Assembly (NCBI GenBank): GCA_016177705.1
Contig: JACOUT010000009.1
Location: 1-48,056, forward strand
From: Deltaproteobacteria bacterium
GTDB lineage: Bacteria; Myxococcota; UBA727; VGSZ01
Direction: 5' to 3'
DNA length: 48,056 nt
The notes beneath the pieces are model-generated. The model searched no databases. It saw nothing but the letters and a program-made list of their open reading frames with translations, and was not told the DNA's origin. Shown here piece after piece: positions 7,189-15,719 of the stretch (its first letter is position 1; every line of letters starts with the position of its first letter). The translations under genes were made by a program, and so were the position numbers.

Positions 7189-8505
7189 TCAGACGGCGAA
7201 GAAGTCGATGAGCCGCTGCCGCATGGCGTCCGCGTCGCGCATACCCATGGCGACGAGGTCGCTCGCGTACTCGCCGTCGAACAGCAGGTACGAGAGCAGA
7301 TCGCCCTCGCGCTCGCCGCCGGCGCCGGCGATGCGGCGAATCAAGGGGCCCACCACACCACCGGCGCGTGAAACCACACTGCCGATGCGCGCGTGCTTGG
7401 CGGCCACCGCGGCCACGTCCTCGCCCGGCTGGATCATCAGCGCCTCCACCTTGCGGTAGGGCTGGCCGCGGCGGTGCTCCATGGCGTTGGCGAGCGCGTC
7501 GGTGAAGCCGTCGCCGAAGGCCTTCTCGCCCGCCTCGATGAGCGCGTTGAAGCGCTCGAGCCGCTGCAGGTCGTACTCGGTGCGGTCCGACAGGAGCGCG
7601 TTCAGGATCTTGCCGAGCAGAAACGGCGCCGACGGCGACTGGTCAACGCCGGTGGGCGGCACCAAGCCCGAGTCGCTGCTCTCGCCCTTGGCGCGCAGGC
7701 CGATGACCATGATGCGATCGGCGCCCAGGCGCAGCGCCGGCGAGATGGGCGTGTTCAGCTTGAGGCCGCCGTCGCAGTAGACGTCGCCGCCGATGTCGAC
7801 GCAGGGGAAGATCCACGGGATGGCCGCCGACGCGAGCGCATGCTCGGGGCCGATGGTGCCGAAGCGCGCCGTCACCTGCGGGTCGGTGCTCCAGCGCGGC
7901 GGCTGCTTGCCGCGCACCTGCACGAAGCTGTGCGTCATACCGGAGGCGAGGTGGGTGGCGTTGATGCACAGGCCGTGCAGGTCGCCGTTCTCGAGGTTGC
8001 GCGTGATGTTTGCCCAGCGCGTGCCGCGCCGCACCAGCTGCTCGAGCGGCGCCGTGTTGAGCAGGCCGCCGAGGCGCCCGGGGCCGACGACGTCGTCGAG
8101 CTCGCCGCGCCCCTGCGAGCCGAGCAGGAAGCGCGGCAGGTGCATCAGCTCGCGCCAGCCGACCTTGTAGACGCCCTCGATGCGCAGCCGCTCCCAGACC
8201 TCGGCGAGCGCGCGGCCCTGCAGCTCCGGCGCGTGCGCGTTGGCGGCGAGGAAGCAGGCGTTGATGGCGCCCACCGAGGTGCCGCAGATGATCTCGAAGC
8301 GCGCGTGCGCGCGCACGCGCGGCGGCAGCTCGTCGCGGATGTAGCGGATCACGCCCGCTTCGTAGGCGCCGCGCGCGCCGCCGCCCGAGAGCACGATGCC
8401 GGTCAGCGGCGCGTGGCGCTTCTTCCAGCGCGCGGGCTCGGCGTCGGCGTCAGCGATGACCGTCGGCGCGACACCAGGCTCGAGCGGGTAGTTCTCGTAG
8501 GCCAC
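7189..8505 (-). CDS. Patatin-like phospholipase (RssA type)
   Basis: 438 residues from GTG 8505. All patatin elements are present: oxyanion-hole glycines GGGARGAYEAG (residues 41-51), nucleophile elbow GTSVG with Ser77, and the catalytic Asp in DGG (residues 245-247). Family members are Ser/Asp lipid acyl hydrolases. No signal peptide or membrane span is visible, so the protein is probably cytoplasmic or peripheral. The C-terminal ~120 residues are helical and charged, as in bacterial patatins. TAGACT lies 6 nt before the GTG with no Shine-Dalgarno, the geometry of a leaderless transcript. It is upstream of the HEAT-repeat gene on the same strand. Substrate is unknown. Confidence 0.9.
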   Translation of the reverse strand: MAYENYPLEPGVAPTVIADADAEPARWKKRHAPLTGIVLSGGGARGAYEAGVIRYIRDELPPRVRAHARFEIICGTSVGAINACFLAANAHAPELQGRALAEVWERLRIEGVYKVGWRELMHLPRFLLGSQGRGELDDVVGPGRLGGLLNTAPLEQLVRRGTRWANITRNLENGDLHGLCINATHLASGMTHSFVQVRGKQPPRWSTDPQVTARFGTIGPEHALASAAIPWIFPCVDIGGDVYCDGGLKLNTPISPALRLGADRIMVIGLRAKGESSDSGLVPPTGVDQSPSAPFLLGKILNALLSDRTEYDLQRLERFNALIEAGEKAFGDGFTDALANAMEHRRGQPYRKVEALMIQPGEDVAAVAAKHARIGSVVSRAGGVVGPLIRRIAGAGGEREGDLLSYLLFDGEYASDLVAMGMRDADAMRQRLIDFFAV

Positions 8506-8511
8506 GCGATC

Positions 8512-8517
8512 AGTCTA
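8512..8517 (-). promoter_or_regulatory. Possible -10 box 6 nt before start (leaderless geometry)
   Basis: TAGACT on the minus strand ends 6 nt before the GTG start of the patatin gene; no Shine-Dalgarno sequence is present. No clear -35 box was identified. Confidence 0.3.
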
Positions 8518-8536
8518 GCAGGTCGTCGCCAATCGA

Positions 8537-8564
8537 CCCGTGCCCGTGCCCGTGCCCGTGCCCG
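8537..8564. repeat. Tandem CCCGTG hexanucleotide repeat (4.7 units)
   Basis: Four complete CCCGTG units plus CCCG lie in the 63-bp gap between the MepA-like gene stop and the patatin start. It is non-coding and could vary in length by slippage just upstream of the patatin promoter region. Confidence 0.85.
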
Positions 8565-8568
8565 CTCT

Positions 8569-10263
8569 TCAATGCACGCGCGTGTGCAGCGGCCGATAGA
8601 GCGTGCGGCGCGGATCGACGTCGAGCGCCGGCCGCGCGCAGCCGGCGAGGCTCAGGCAGGCGTCTTTGCCGCGCGTCACCAGCGAGCCCGCGCTGAAGCC
8701 GTCGCCCTGGCCGACGATGCTGACGTGCAGGTGGTGGTGGTGGAAGGCGAACCAGCCGGCGCCGCCGTCGGTGACCTCGTAGGCGAGCGCCAGGCCCGAG
8801 CCGCACGCCGGCCCCGACACCCAGCCGCCCGCGCAGAGCTGCTCGATGGCCGACTCGACCAGCGGGCCGACGCGGCCGTCGACGCCGATGACGCGCAGTT
8901 GCGGCGAGTCGTGCAGCTTGGCGATGAACAGCGCGGTGCGCCACACGTCGAGCGAGTCGGGCTCGGCCACGCAGTGGTAGGCGTCGCTGCTGCCGTTCGT
9001 GTGATCGCAGATCGGGCGCAGCGTGTTGTCCGCCGTGCCCTCCTGGAAGTAGCCGATGTCCATGTCGTGCCCGTCGACGTGCGTGCCCGCGGGGTGGCCG
9101 GGCTCGCCGATCGAGGTGCCCGGGATGGCGCCGTTTTGCTCGCTCATGTCGCCCAGGCCGGCGCGGCCGCCGTTGCCGACCGTCCAGCCCGCCGCCGTGC
9201 AGCTCACCGACGCCGAGGCGTACTTGATGAGCGCCACCAGGTCGCGGCGCGCGTAGCTGCGGTATTGGTTCTGCTCGGTCTCGCCGTTCAACGGATAGTC
9301 CCAGTAGCCGTCGCCCTGGCGCGGGTTGAAGGTGGTGAGCTGGCCGCAGGTGGCCTCGCCGCCCGTGCAGGTCAGCGACGGGATGCCGCTGCACGTGGGC
9401 GGCGTGCCGGTGGGCGGCGTGCCAACGTCGACGACGCAGCGACCGCTGGCCGCGCACAGCATGCCGGCGCCGCAGGAGCCCTCGGTGCAGGGCGGCTCCT
9501 GGCAGGTGAAGTCGGCGCCGCACACCAGGCCACCGGTGCACTCGGCGTTGCTCTCGCACTGGTGCACGCACGCCGTGCCGGCCGCGTTCACGTTGAAGCC
9601 GTCGTTGCAGTAGCAGGCGTCGCTCTCGAGGTGCGCGTTGGGCGGGCAGCCGCCTTCGCCGCCGCTCTCGCCCGGCTCGCAGCCGGTGCCGGCGGCGTTC
9701 ACCACGAAGCCCTGGTCGCAGTAGCAAGACTCGCCGTCGAGGTGCGAGTTGGCCGGGCAGCCGTCGCTGCCGCCCACCTCGGGGCAGTGGAAGGCCGCCG
9801 CCGGATCGCAGCTCGCGCCCGTGGTCTCGTTTGGCACGCACGAGCCGTCGGCGTCGCAGGTGCCGGCGCAGGTGAAGGCGTCGCAGTTCGGCCAGCACAC
9901 GGGCGCGTTGTCGCGCACCTCCCAGCAGCGCAGCCCCGCGCCGCACTCCGTCGTCGAGCCGGGTTCGCTGCACGCGGCGGTGGCGGTCTGCATGCACACG
10001 CCGGCGATGCACAGCCCCGCGTGGGCGGCGTCCTCCGCGCAGTCGACGTCGCCGACGCAGGCGCCGCCGGGCGCGACGCTGCCCGGATCGACCGGATCGG
10101 TCGGGTCGATCGGGTCGGTGGGATCGGTCGGGTCGGTGGGATCGGTCGGATCCTCGTCGTCGCGGCCGCGGCGCTCTTCGTCGTCACTGAGGTCGCGCGG
10201 CACGTCGGGGCAGGCGGTGAGCGCAAGGGCGGCGATGGCGAAGAAGAAGGCGCGGGCGAGCAT
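8569..10263 (-). CDS. Lipoprotein with MepA-like (M74) peptidase domain
   Basis: 564 residues from ATG 10263, preceded by AGGGGG five bases upstream. Lipobox LTAC (Cys18) is followed by an acidic region and an Asp-Pro-Thr repeat (38-60). Residues about 65-290 are Cys-rich, with EGF-like or myxobacterial-type modules including two near-repeats with CYC and NAAGT. The C-terminal ~250 residues resemble penicillin-insensitive murein endopeptidase: HVDGHDMD (about 395-402) gives the metal-binding His/Asp pair and HHHHLHV (508-514) the second His cluster. MepA-type enzymes cleave peptidoglycan cross-links in a zinc-dependent way. The Cys-rich half probably acts as a spacer or binding module. It is divergent from the lipoprotein gene at 10433. 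Catalysis is inferred from the motifs. Confidence 0.8.
   Translation of the reverse strand: MLARAFFFAIAALALTACPDVPRDLSDDEERRGRDDEDPTDPTDPTDPTDPIDPTDPVDPGSVAPGGACVGDVDCAEDAAHAGLCIAGVCMQTATAACSEPGSTTECGAGLRCWEVRDNAPVCWPNCDAFTCAGTCDADGSCVPNETTGASCDPAAAFHCPEVGGSDGCPANSHLDGESCYCDQGFVVNAAGTGCEPGESGGEGGCPPNAHLESDACYCNDGFNVNAAGTACVHQCESNAECTGGLVCGADFTCQEPPCTEGSCGAGMLCAASGRCVVDVGTPPTGTPPTCSGIPSLTCTGGEATCGQLTTFNPRQGDGYWDYPLNGETEQNQYRSYARRDLVALIKYASASVSCTAAGWTVGNGGRAGLGDMSEQNGAIPGTSIGEPGHPAGTHVDGHDMDIGYFQEGTADNTLRPICDHTNGSSDAYHCVAEPDSLDVWRTALFIAKLHDSPQLRVIGVDGRVGPLVESAIEQLCAGGWVSGPACGSGLALAYEVTDGGAGWFAFHHHHLHVSIVGQGDGFSAGSLVTRGKDACLSLAGCARPALDVDPRRTLYRPLHTRVH
10084..10152 (-). repeat. 9-bp repeat encoding (Asp-Pro-Thr)n spacer
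   Basis: Encodes 23 residues of Asp-Pro-Thr-type triplets (with Ile or Val in two positions) just after the lipobox region of the MepA-like lipoprotein. It is functionally similar in position to the Gly-Glu linkers of the other lipoproteins. Confidence 0.85.
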
Positions 10264-10432
10264 CGGATCCCCCTGTTGTCCAGGTACGTGCAGGTGCGTG
10301 CGTGTCGCACAGCGCAGGTGCAGATGCCAGCCCCCGATGTCGGCAGCTGACCTTGGCGTCGACGACTGACCCGAGGGTGGGGGCCTTGGCGGGCCTGGGG
10401 CCGCACCCTATGCCCGGCGCGGGGGATCTCTC

Positions 10433-11440
10433 ATGCTGCGCCACTCGCTGCCGAGCGTTCTTCTCGCACTCGCGCTGGTGGCTTGCCCGGGGCGCAATGC
10501 CCACGTGGGCGACGGCGAGGGTGAGGGACAAGGGGAGGGCGAGGGCGAGGGCGAAGGCGAAGGCGAAGGCGAGGCGCCCTGGTGCAATGCCCGCATCCAG
10601 TCGGTCAACGGCGAGGAGGTGCCGCCCGCCGCCAGCGTCGTGCCCGCGCCGCTCGACAACGTGGTGCTGACGCTCGACAATTCGATGCCGTCGAGGCCTG
10701 AGGCCACCATCGCTCGCTACGAGTGGACCGTGGTCGAGCAGCCCGTTTTCTCCACGGTGCAACTCACGACGCCGTCGGCCGTGAGCACCGGCTTCATGTT
10801 CGACGATGACCTGGGCGTCGACCTCGCCGGCCGCTACCGCGTGCGGGGCGCGGTGTTTGACTCAGACGGTGCCACCAGCTCATGCGAGGTCGCCTTCCAG
10901 GCCATTCCGCGCGGGGACTTCGTCGTGCAGCTGTCCTGGGACACGCCCACCAATGATCTCGACCTGCATGTCACCAAGCAGGGCCCCGACGGCCGCTTCT
11001 GCATCGACGCAACCAGCTTCGACACGGTCATCACCGGTTTGCTCAGCCAGGACTGCGACAACAACCTCGACTGCAACTACTCGACCTGCAGGCCGACGTC
11101 GCTGACCACCACCGAGTGGGACGGCGCCGCCGGTCGTACCGCTGGCGATCCAACATTGGACATCGACGACTTGGCTGGCTTCGGGCCCGAGCAACTCAGC
11201 GTCGACGTCATGACCGAGGGCAGCTACCTGATCGGCGTCGACACCTACTCCATGGGCCAGCCGAGCGGCGCAACCGTGCGCGTGTTCGTCTTTGGCATGC
11301 TCGCCGCGGAGCTGTTCGCCGAGATCGACGACGGCGACTGGTTCGAGGCCGCAGTGGTGCGATGGCCCGCCGACGTCTCGACCGAAGACCCGTGCATCGA
11401 GGACCTCACCGACGCCGACGCCGCCGACGACTGCGGCTGA
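10433..11440 (+). CDS. Gly-Glu-linker lipoprotein with YfaP/DUF2135-like domain
   Basis: 335 residues from ATG 10433, with GGGGGA six to seven bases upstream. Lipobox LVAC (Cys18); residues 28-47 are Gly-Glu pairs with one Gln. A PKD-like beta-sandwich follows (about 60-160; ATIARYEWTVVEQP, GRYRVRGAVFDSDG). The last ~170 residues contain VVQLSWDT, NDLDLHV, paired Cys (DCDNNLDC, STC) and DIDDLAGFGPE, the hallmark pattern of the YfaP/DUF2135-like domain common in myxobacterial surface lipoproteins. Its role is unknown; ligand or calcium binding is possible because of the acidic loops. It is divergent from the MepA-like gene, sharing a 169-bp intergenic region. Confidence 0.75.
   Translation: MLRHSLPSVLLALALVACPGRNAHVGDGEGEGQGEGEGEGEGEGEGEAPWCNARIQSVNGEEVPPAASVVPAPLDNVVLTLDNSMPSRPEATIARYEWTVVEQPVFSTVQLTTPSAVSTGFMFDDDLGVDLAGRYRVRGAVFDSDGATSSCEVAFQAIPRGDFVVQLSWDTPTNDLDLHVTKQGPDGRFCIDATSFDTVITGLLSQDCDNNLDCNYSTCRPTSLTTTEWDGAAGRTAGDPTLDIDDLAGFGPEQLSVDVMTEGSYLIGVDTYSMGQPSGATVRVFVFGMLAAELFAEIDDGDWFEAAVVRWPADVSTEDPCIEDLTDADAADDCG
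10514..10573 (+). repeat. Hexanucleotide repeat encoding (Gly-Glu)10 linker
   Basis: Ten Gly-Xxx pairs, nine Gly-Glu and one Gly-Gln, placed ten residues after the lipobox cysteine. It is the shortest of the four such linkers in the window. Confidence 0.9.
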
Positions 11441-11463
11441 GCCCGCAGCAGCTCGACGTCGAG
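11431..11463. terminator. Possible weak terminator region between convergent genes
   Basis: A 6-bp hairpin (CTGCGG 11431-11436, CCGCAG 11443-11448) overlaps the stop codon, and a perfect 12-bp palindrome CTCGACGTCGAG follows at 11452-11463. Neither has a T-run. Position between convergent genes suggests a termination role, but the structures are short. Confidence 0.3.
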
Positions 11464-11467
11464 TGGT

Positions 11468-12739
11468 TCACTCCGCGCTGTGCGGCACCATCGATCGCAG
11501 CGTCTTGATGAGCCCGGCGACCGCGACGACGCTGTCGGGCGCGCGCCCGTCCGACGAGATGTGCACCACCTCGCTCTTGTCGGCGTGCGGAATCTTGCCG
11601 ACCAGCTCGGGCAGCGAGCGCACCAACAGCTCCTCGAGCCGCGCCGGCGTGACGTCGTTCTCGACCTTGCGCCGCTCGGCTTCCACCGCGAGCGTGGCGC
11701 GCTCGCGCGTCAGGGACGCCTGGTGCTCGAGCAACAGGCGCTCGGCCTCGCGCTCGGTGGCGGCGACGCGCGCCTGGGCGCGCGCGTCGTCGAGCTGACG
11801 CTGGGCCGCGATCTGCGCCAGCTCCGCCGCGACCCGCGTCTCCTCGAGCCCGGCGCGGCTCTTGGCCAGCTCCACCTCCTGGGCGCGGCGCTGCTTCTCG
11901 GTCTCGGCCTGCGCGGCGATGCGCTCACGCTCGGCCTCGACCTGATCGCCGATCTCGCGCGTCTGCACCGCGCGCTCGCGGTCGAGCTCGGCGAGGCGCG
12001 CGGCGCGCGCCTGCTCTTCGCGAAACGGCTTCTGCAGGTTCTCCCACAGCCGCGTCGAGGAGATGACCGCCTCCTTGATCTGCACCTGCACGATCTTGAG
12101 CCCCTGGCCCTCGGCCACCGAGCGCAGCCTGCTGGTCAGCTCCTCGATGATGGGGCGCTTGTCGGAGAGCACCTCGTCGATGGACATGGTGGCGACCTTG
12201 TCCTTGATGGACGCCTCGCTCTGTTCGCGCAGCTGCACGTTGACGATGCGCATCGGGTCGTCGGCGTCGGAGAAGTCGAGCTTCTGGTAGGCAGCCTTGA
12301 AGTCGTCGACGATCCACTGCACGTAGGCCTGCACCAGGATGCCCTGGCGCTCGCGGCAGATGCAGCGCGCGTTGATGGCGAGCGTCTGCATGGTGGCGGG
12401 CGCGACCAGGTACGCGTCGGTGTACGGGTTGAAGGGGAACGAGACGCCGAGGCCGAGGTGCAGCGGGTCCTTGGTGGCGCGGCGCGTGTGCACCACCCAG
12501 ACGTTGGGCGGCACGATGACGGTCTTCCAGCGCCACCAGCCGGTGAGGCGCACGTCGATGGCGCGGGCCGTCTCGCTGGCCGCGCGACCGGCGCCGTCCG
12601 CCACGCCCGGCAGCGCGAGCGCCTGACGCGCGCGCGCCGGCGCATCGGCTGCCGGCGTCTTGCGGCGCAGCTCCTGCGCCACCGCCTGCTGCTGCTGAAT
12701 GACCTCTTCCAGGTAGGTGTTGCGGCTTTCGTTGCTCAT
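11468..12739 (-). CDS. SPFH/band-7 domain protein with long coiled coil
   Basis: 423 residues from ATG 12739. There is no clear transmembrane segment; an N-terminal helical part (EEVIQQQQAVAQELRR) and a short hydrophobic patch (WWRWKTVIVPPNVWVVHTR) precede an SPFH-like domain (about 70-230: VSFPFNPYTDAYLV, RCICRERQGILVQAYVQW, LRSVAEGQGLKIVQVQIK). Residues about 235-380 are a charged coiled coil rich in Ala, Glu and Arg, as in flotillin-like proteins, ending in a short globular tail. SPFH proteins form oligomeric scaffolds on membranes. The absence of an obvious membrane anchor is unusual, though some members bind peripherally. It stands alone on the minus strand, downstream of the amidohydrolase pair. 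Confidence 0.85.
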   Translation of the reverse strand: MSNESRNTYLEEVIQQQQAVAQELRRKTPAADAPARARQALALPGVADGAGRAASETARAIDVRLTGWWRWKTVIVPPNVWVVHTRRATKDPLHLGLGVSFPFNPYTDAYLVAPATMQTLAINARCICRERQGILVQAYVQWIVDDFKAAYQKLDFSDADDPMRIVNVQLREQSEASIKDKVATMSIDEVLSDKRPIIEELTSRLRSVAEGQGLKIVQVQIKEAVISSTRLWENLQKPFREEQARAARLAELDRERAVQTREIGDQVEAERERIAAQAETEKQRRAQEVELAKSRAGLEETRVAAELAQIAAQRQLDDARAQARVAATEREAERLLLEHQASLTRERATLAVEAERRKVENDVTPARLEELLVRSLPELVGKIPHADKSEVVHISSDGRAPDSVVAVAGLIKTLRSMVPHSAE

Positions 12740-12806
12740 GGCGGCCGTATCGCACGACCCGCCGCTGCGACGATACCGACCGCGAGGCCGGCCGACGACC
12801 CCGGTC

Positions 12807-14066
12807 TCAGTGCGCGGCGCGGTAGCGCTCGGCGAGCGCGCGCTGCCGTGAGCCCATGTCCTGGCGTCGACCGCCGATGATGACGACGTCGGCCGCGCTC
12901 GAGACCTCGAAGGGGTCGCCGGACCACAACACCAGATCGGCGCGCTTGCCCTTGGCGATGGTGCCGAGCTCGCCGTCGACGCCGAAGGCGCGCGAAGGTG
13001 CCAGCGTGATGGCGGTGAGCGCCTTGCGCCAGGGCAGGCCGTAGGCCACCGCCACGCCCGCCTCCTGGCGCAGCCGGGTGGTGCCGTTGTCGGTGCCGCC
13101 CGAGGAGAGGATGAGCGGCACGCCGGCCTCGTCGAGCAGCGCGGCCGCGTCGTCGCGCGCGTGCAGCGCGTCGAAGCCCCACGGCTCCATGGTGGTCGGC
13201 TGCAAGATCACCGGCACCTTGCGCGCCGCCAGCTCCTTCGCGACGAGCCAGGCCTCGGCGCCGCCGTTGACGACGACGCGCAAGCGCTGCTCGTCGGCCA
13301 GCGCCAGCAGGGCGCGCAGGTCGCTCTCGCGGTTGGCGTCGATGACGAAGGGCAGCTTGCCGTCGACCACGTCGAACATGGCCTCGAGGTGCAGGCGCGA
13401 GAGCGCCAGCGGGCGCGTCTGCGCGCGGTCGTAGGCGCTCTTGTTGGCGCGATAGAAGCGCACGTCGTCGAGGATCTCGCGCAGGCGCAGCAGTACGCCG
13501 CCGCGCGAGCCGCCGGCCGCGTCGCGCGCGCCGCCCGCGAGCGCGCCGAACATCGCCACGCGTTTGGCGTGCGCCGGCGAATCCGGCTCGCCCGACAGCT
13601 CGACCACGAAGCCCTGGCCGTGGATGAGCGCGCCCCACGGCGTCAGCACGGAGCTGGTGACGCCTTGGCCGCGGTCGATCGCGACGCGCCAGGAGCGCGG
13701 GTTGAAGCCGTCGATGGCGCGGAACGCGGGCACGGCGGCGCCCTCGAGCGAGGCGTCGACCGTGCCCCGCTCGAGACCCACCTCGACCAGCCCGACCTGC
13801 GAGCCGGTGGCGATGAGCCCGGGCGTCAGCACCTTGCCGCGCCCGTCGATGACCTGGGCGCCGCGTGGCGGCGACAGGCCGACGCCGACCTCCGCGATCT
13901 TGCCATCGACGACGATGACCGAGGCGTTCGCCAGGCCGGTGCCGTCGCCCAGCTCGACGCGCGCGCCCATGATGGCGAGCGGCGGCGCGGGGGTGCTGGG
14001 CGCGGCGACGGCGGCCGCGGGCGCGGCCTCGAGCAGGAGCGCGAGTGCGAGCGCGAGCGGCGTCAT
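12807..14066 (-). CDS. Amidohydrolase-family protein lacking all metal ligands
   Basis: 419 residues from ATG 14066, with a signal peptide (Leu/Ala-rich, cut near AVAA). The fold signatures of secreted imidazolonepropionase-like amidohydrolases are clear (ASVIVVDGKIAEVG, LTPGLIATGS, GTIAKGKRADLVLWSGDPFE). The metal site is gone: the HxH after PGLI is replaced by ATGSQVG, the usual HANRESD reads DANRESD, the next His region reads VVNGGAEAW, and the final HSD motif reads SSGG. It is therefore probably a pseudoenzyme. Its start overlaps the stop of the intact paralogue upstream by four bases (14063-14066), so the two are co-translated, which suggests a partner or heteromeric role. The loss is seen by eye and a structural alignment would settle it. 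Confidence 0.85.
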   Translation of the reverse strand: MTPLALALALLLEAAPAAAVAAPSTPAPPLAIMGARVELGDGTGLANASVIVVDGKIAEVGVGLSPPRGAQVIDGRGKVLTPGLIATGSQVGLVEVGLERGTVDASLEGAAVPAFRAIDGFNPRSWRVAIDRGQGVTSSVLTPWGALIHGQGFVVELSGEPDSPAHAKRVAMFGALAGGARDAAGGSRGGVLLRLREILDDVRFYRANKSAYDRAQTRPLALSRLHLEAMFDVVDGKLPFVIDANRESDLRALLALADEQRLRVVVNGGAEAWLVAKELAARKVPVILQPTTMEPWGFDALHARDDAAALLDEAGVPLILSSGGTDNGTTRLRQEAGVAVAYGLPWRKALTAITLAPSRAFGVDGELGTIAKGKRADLVLWSGDPFEVSSAADVVIIGGRRQDMGSRQRALAERYRAAH

Positions 14067-15616
14067 GGCAGCACCCCCGCCGCAGGCGCGGTGTCGCCGG
14101 AGTGGGGCAGCGTCACTTCGAAGTCGGTCACCTGGCGCGCCGTGCCGCGGTCGAACACCAGCTCACCGTCGATGTAGACCTGCGCGGCCTTGGCGTAGAC
14201 CGAGAACGGGTGGCGATCCCAGACCACCACGTCGCCCATCTTGCCGACCGTGAGCGTGCCGGTCTTCTCCTCGACGCCGAGCGCCCACGCGGGGTTGGCG
14301 GTGATCCAGCGCAGCGCCTCGTTGTCGTCGAGCACGAGGCCGAGGCGCTTGCCGGCCGCGAGCGCCTTGGCCGCCTCCTGGTTCAGGTGCCGCACCTCGC
14401 TGCCGCTGTCGGAGTGGATGATGGCGCGCGCGCCCGCGGCGGCCACCAGGGGCGCGTTTTCGGGGATGCCGTCGAGCCCCTCCATCTTGAAGCCCCACCA
14501 GTCGGCCCACGTCGACACCGCGACGCCCTCGGAGGCAAGCCGATCGCGCAGCTTGTAGGCCTCGAGCGCGTGGTGAAACGAGCGGATCTTGAAGTGGTAC
14601 TGCTTGGCGAGGTCGAGCATCAGGTTCATCTCGTCCGCGCGATAGCAGTGGTTGTGCACCAGGATGGTGCCGTCGAGCACCTTGGCGAGCGTCTCGTGCT
14701 CGAGGTCGCGGCCGGGCGGATCGGGGGGATCGAGCGGCCCGGGCGGCTCCGCGGGCTTGTTGCCCTCGGCCGGCGCGGTCGGCGTGGTCGGGTGCAGCCG
14801 TTCGCGCTCGAGGCGGTCGCGCCACAACGACAGGTCGCGCTCGTACTTGAGCCAGCGCCGCCGGTACTCGAGCGCGTCCTGGAACGCCTTGCGGTAGCCG
14901 AACACGTTGCCCATGCGCGTCGAGGGCAGGCCGTTCCTGTGCTCGCCGTAGACGCGCTTGGGGTTCTCGCCGCAGGCCATTTTGAGCCCTTGCGGCGCAC
15001 CGGGGAAGCGCATCTCGCGCGCGCTGCCCTTGAGCTTGAGCTTGGCCGTGAAGCTCCTGCCGCCGATCAAATTGGCCGAGCCGGGCAGCACCTGGATGGT
15101 GGTGATGCCGCCGGCGACGGCGCGCGGCAGCGCGGGGTCTTGCGGCCAGAAGCCATGCTCGGCCCACACGCCCGATGTGGTCGGGTCGCCCACCTCGTTG
15201 CCGTCGCTGTTCCCCGACGAGCCGGGGATCGGATAGACGCCCATGTGCGAGTGGCTGTCGATCAGGCCCGGCGTCAGGAAGCGCCCGGTGGCGTCGACGA
15301 CGCGCGCGCCCTCCGGTGCGACGCCCGGTCCCTCGCCAACCGACGCGATGCTGCCGTCGACCACGAGCACGTGGCCGGGCGCGAAGGTGCGGCCGGCGGC
15401 GGTCATGACCGTGCCGCCGCGCAACAGCACCGCGGCGGGCGCCGGCGGGCGCGGCGCGTCCGCCGGCTCGGCGGGGACGAAGGCGACCGGGAACGGCTCG
15501 GGGCGGGGCGGCGCCGGTGTCTCGGTCGCCGCCGCGGTCGGCTTGGGAGGCGGCTGGGTCGCGCACGAGGTCGCGAGGCCGATCAGCAGCAACGAGAGGG
15601 CACGTGGATGCGTCAC
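14063..15616 (-). CDS. Secreted amidohydrolase-family lipoprotein (intact metal site)
   Basis: 517 residues from GTG 15616, chosen because it gives a clean signal peptide with lipobox TSC; the frame is open further upstream. A Pro/Thr-rich spacer follows (about 22-60). The amidohydrolase core keeps its ligands: DSHSH after TPGLI, VHNHC, FHHALEAYK and HSDSGSE. A Pro-rich insertion lies in the middle (about 285-305). Family members are metal-dependent hydrolases of cyclic amides, dipeptides or related compounds; the substrate here is unknown. It is first in an operon with the degenerate paralogue and divergent from the glycosyltransferase gene. The family and metal motif are clear; the specific reaction is not. 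Confidence 0.9.
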   Translation of the reverse strand: MTHPRALSLLLIGLATSCATQPPPKPTAAATETPAPPRPEPFPVAFVPAEPADAPRPPAPAAVLLRGGTVMTAAGRTFAPGHVLVVDGSIASVGEGPGVAPEGARVVDATGRFLTPGLIDSHSHMGVYPIPGSSGNSDGNEVGDPTTSGVWAEHGFWPQDPALPRAVAGGITTIQVLPGSANLIGGRSFTAKLKLKGSAREMRFPGAPQGLKMACGENPKRVYGEHRNGLPSTRMGNVFGYRKAFQDALEYRRRWLKYERDLSLWRDRLERERLHPTTPTAPAEGNKPAEPPGPLDPPDPPGRDLEHETLAKVLDGTILVHNHCYRADEMNLMLDLAKQYHFKIRSFHHALEAYKLRDRLASEGVAVSTWADWWGFKMEGLDGIPENAPLVAAAGARAIIHSDSGSEVRHLNQEAAKALAAGKRLGLVLDDNEALRWITANPAWALGVEEKTGTLTVGKMGDVVVWDRHPFSVYAKAAQVYIDGELVFDRGTARQVTDFEVTLPHSGDTAPAAGVLP

Positions 15617-15707
15617 GCGGCGCTCGATACCAGGGACGCGCACGGCCGTGAAGTTGGCGCGCCTGTCGTTCCGCGCCGCCCACCCAACCGGTGTTCTTCG
15701 GCTGTCG

Positions 15708-15713
15708 TATGGT
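15708..15713 (+). promoter_or_regulatory. Possible -10 box 6 nt before start (leaderless geometry)
   Basis: TATGGT ends 6 nt before the ATG at 15720, with no Shine-Dalgarno sequence between. No good -35 hexamer was seen. Confidence 0.3.
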
Positions 15714-15719
15714 CCGAGC

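Noticed and set aside
7393..10350. A 985-codon plus-strand reading frame
   Set aside because: It is antisense to the patatin and MepA-like genes, has highly skewed Arg/Ala/Val composition and no recognisable domain. Such frames are common in GC-rich DNA.
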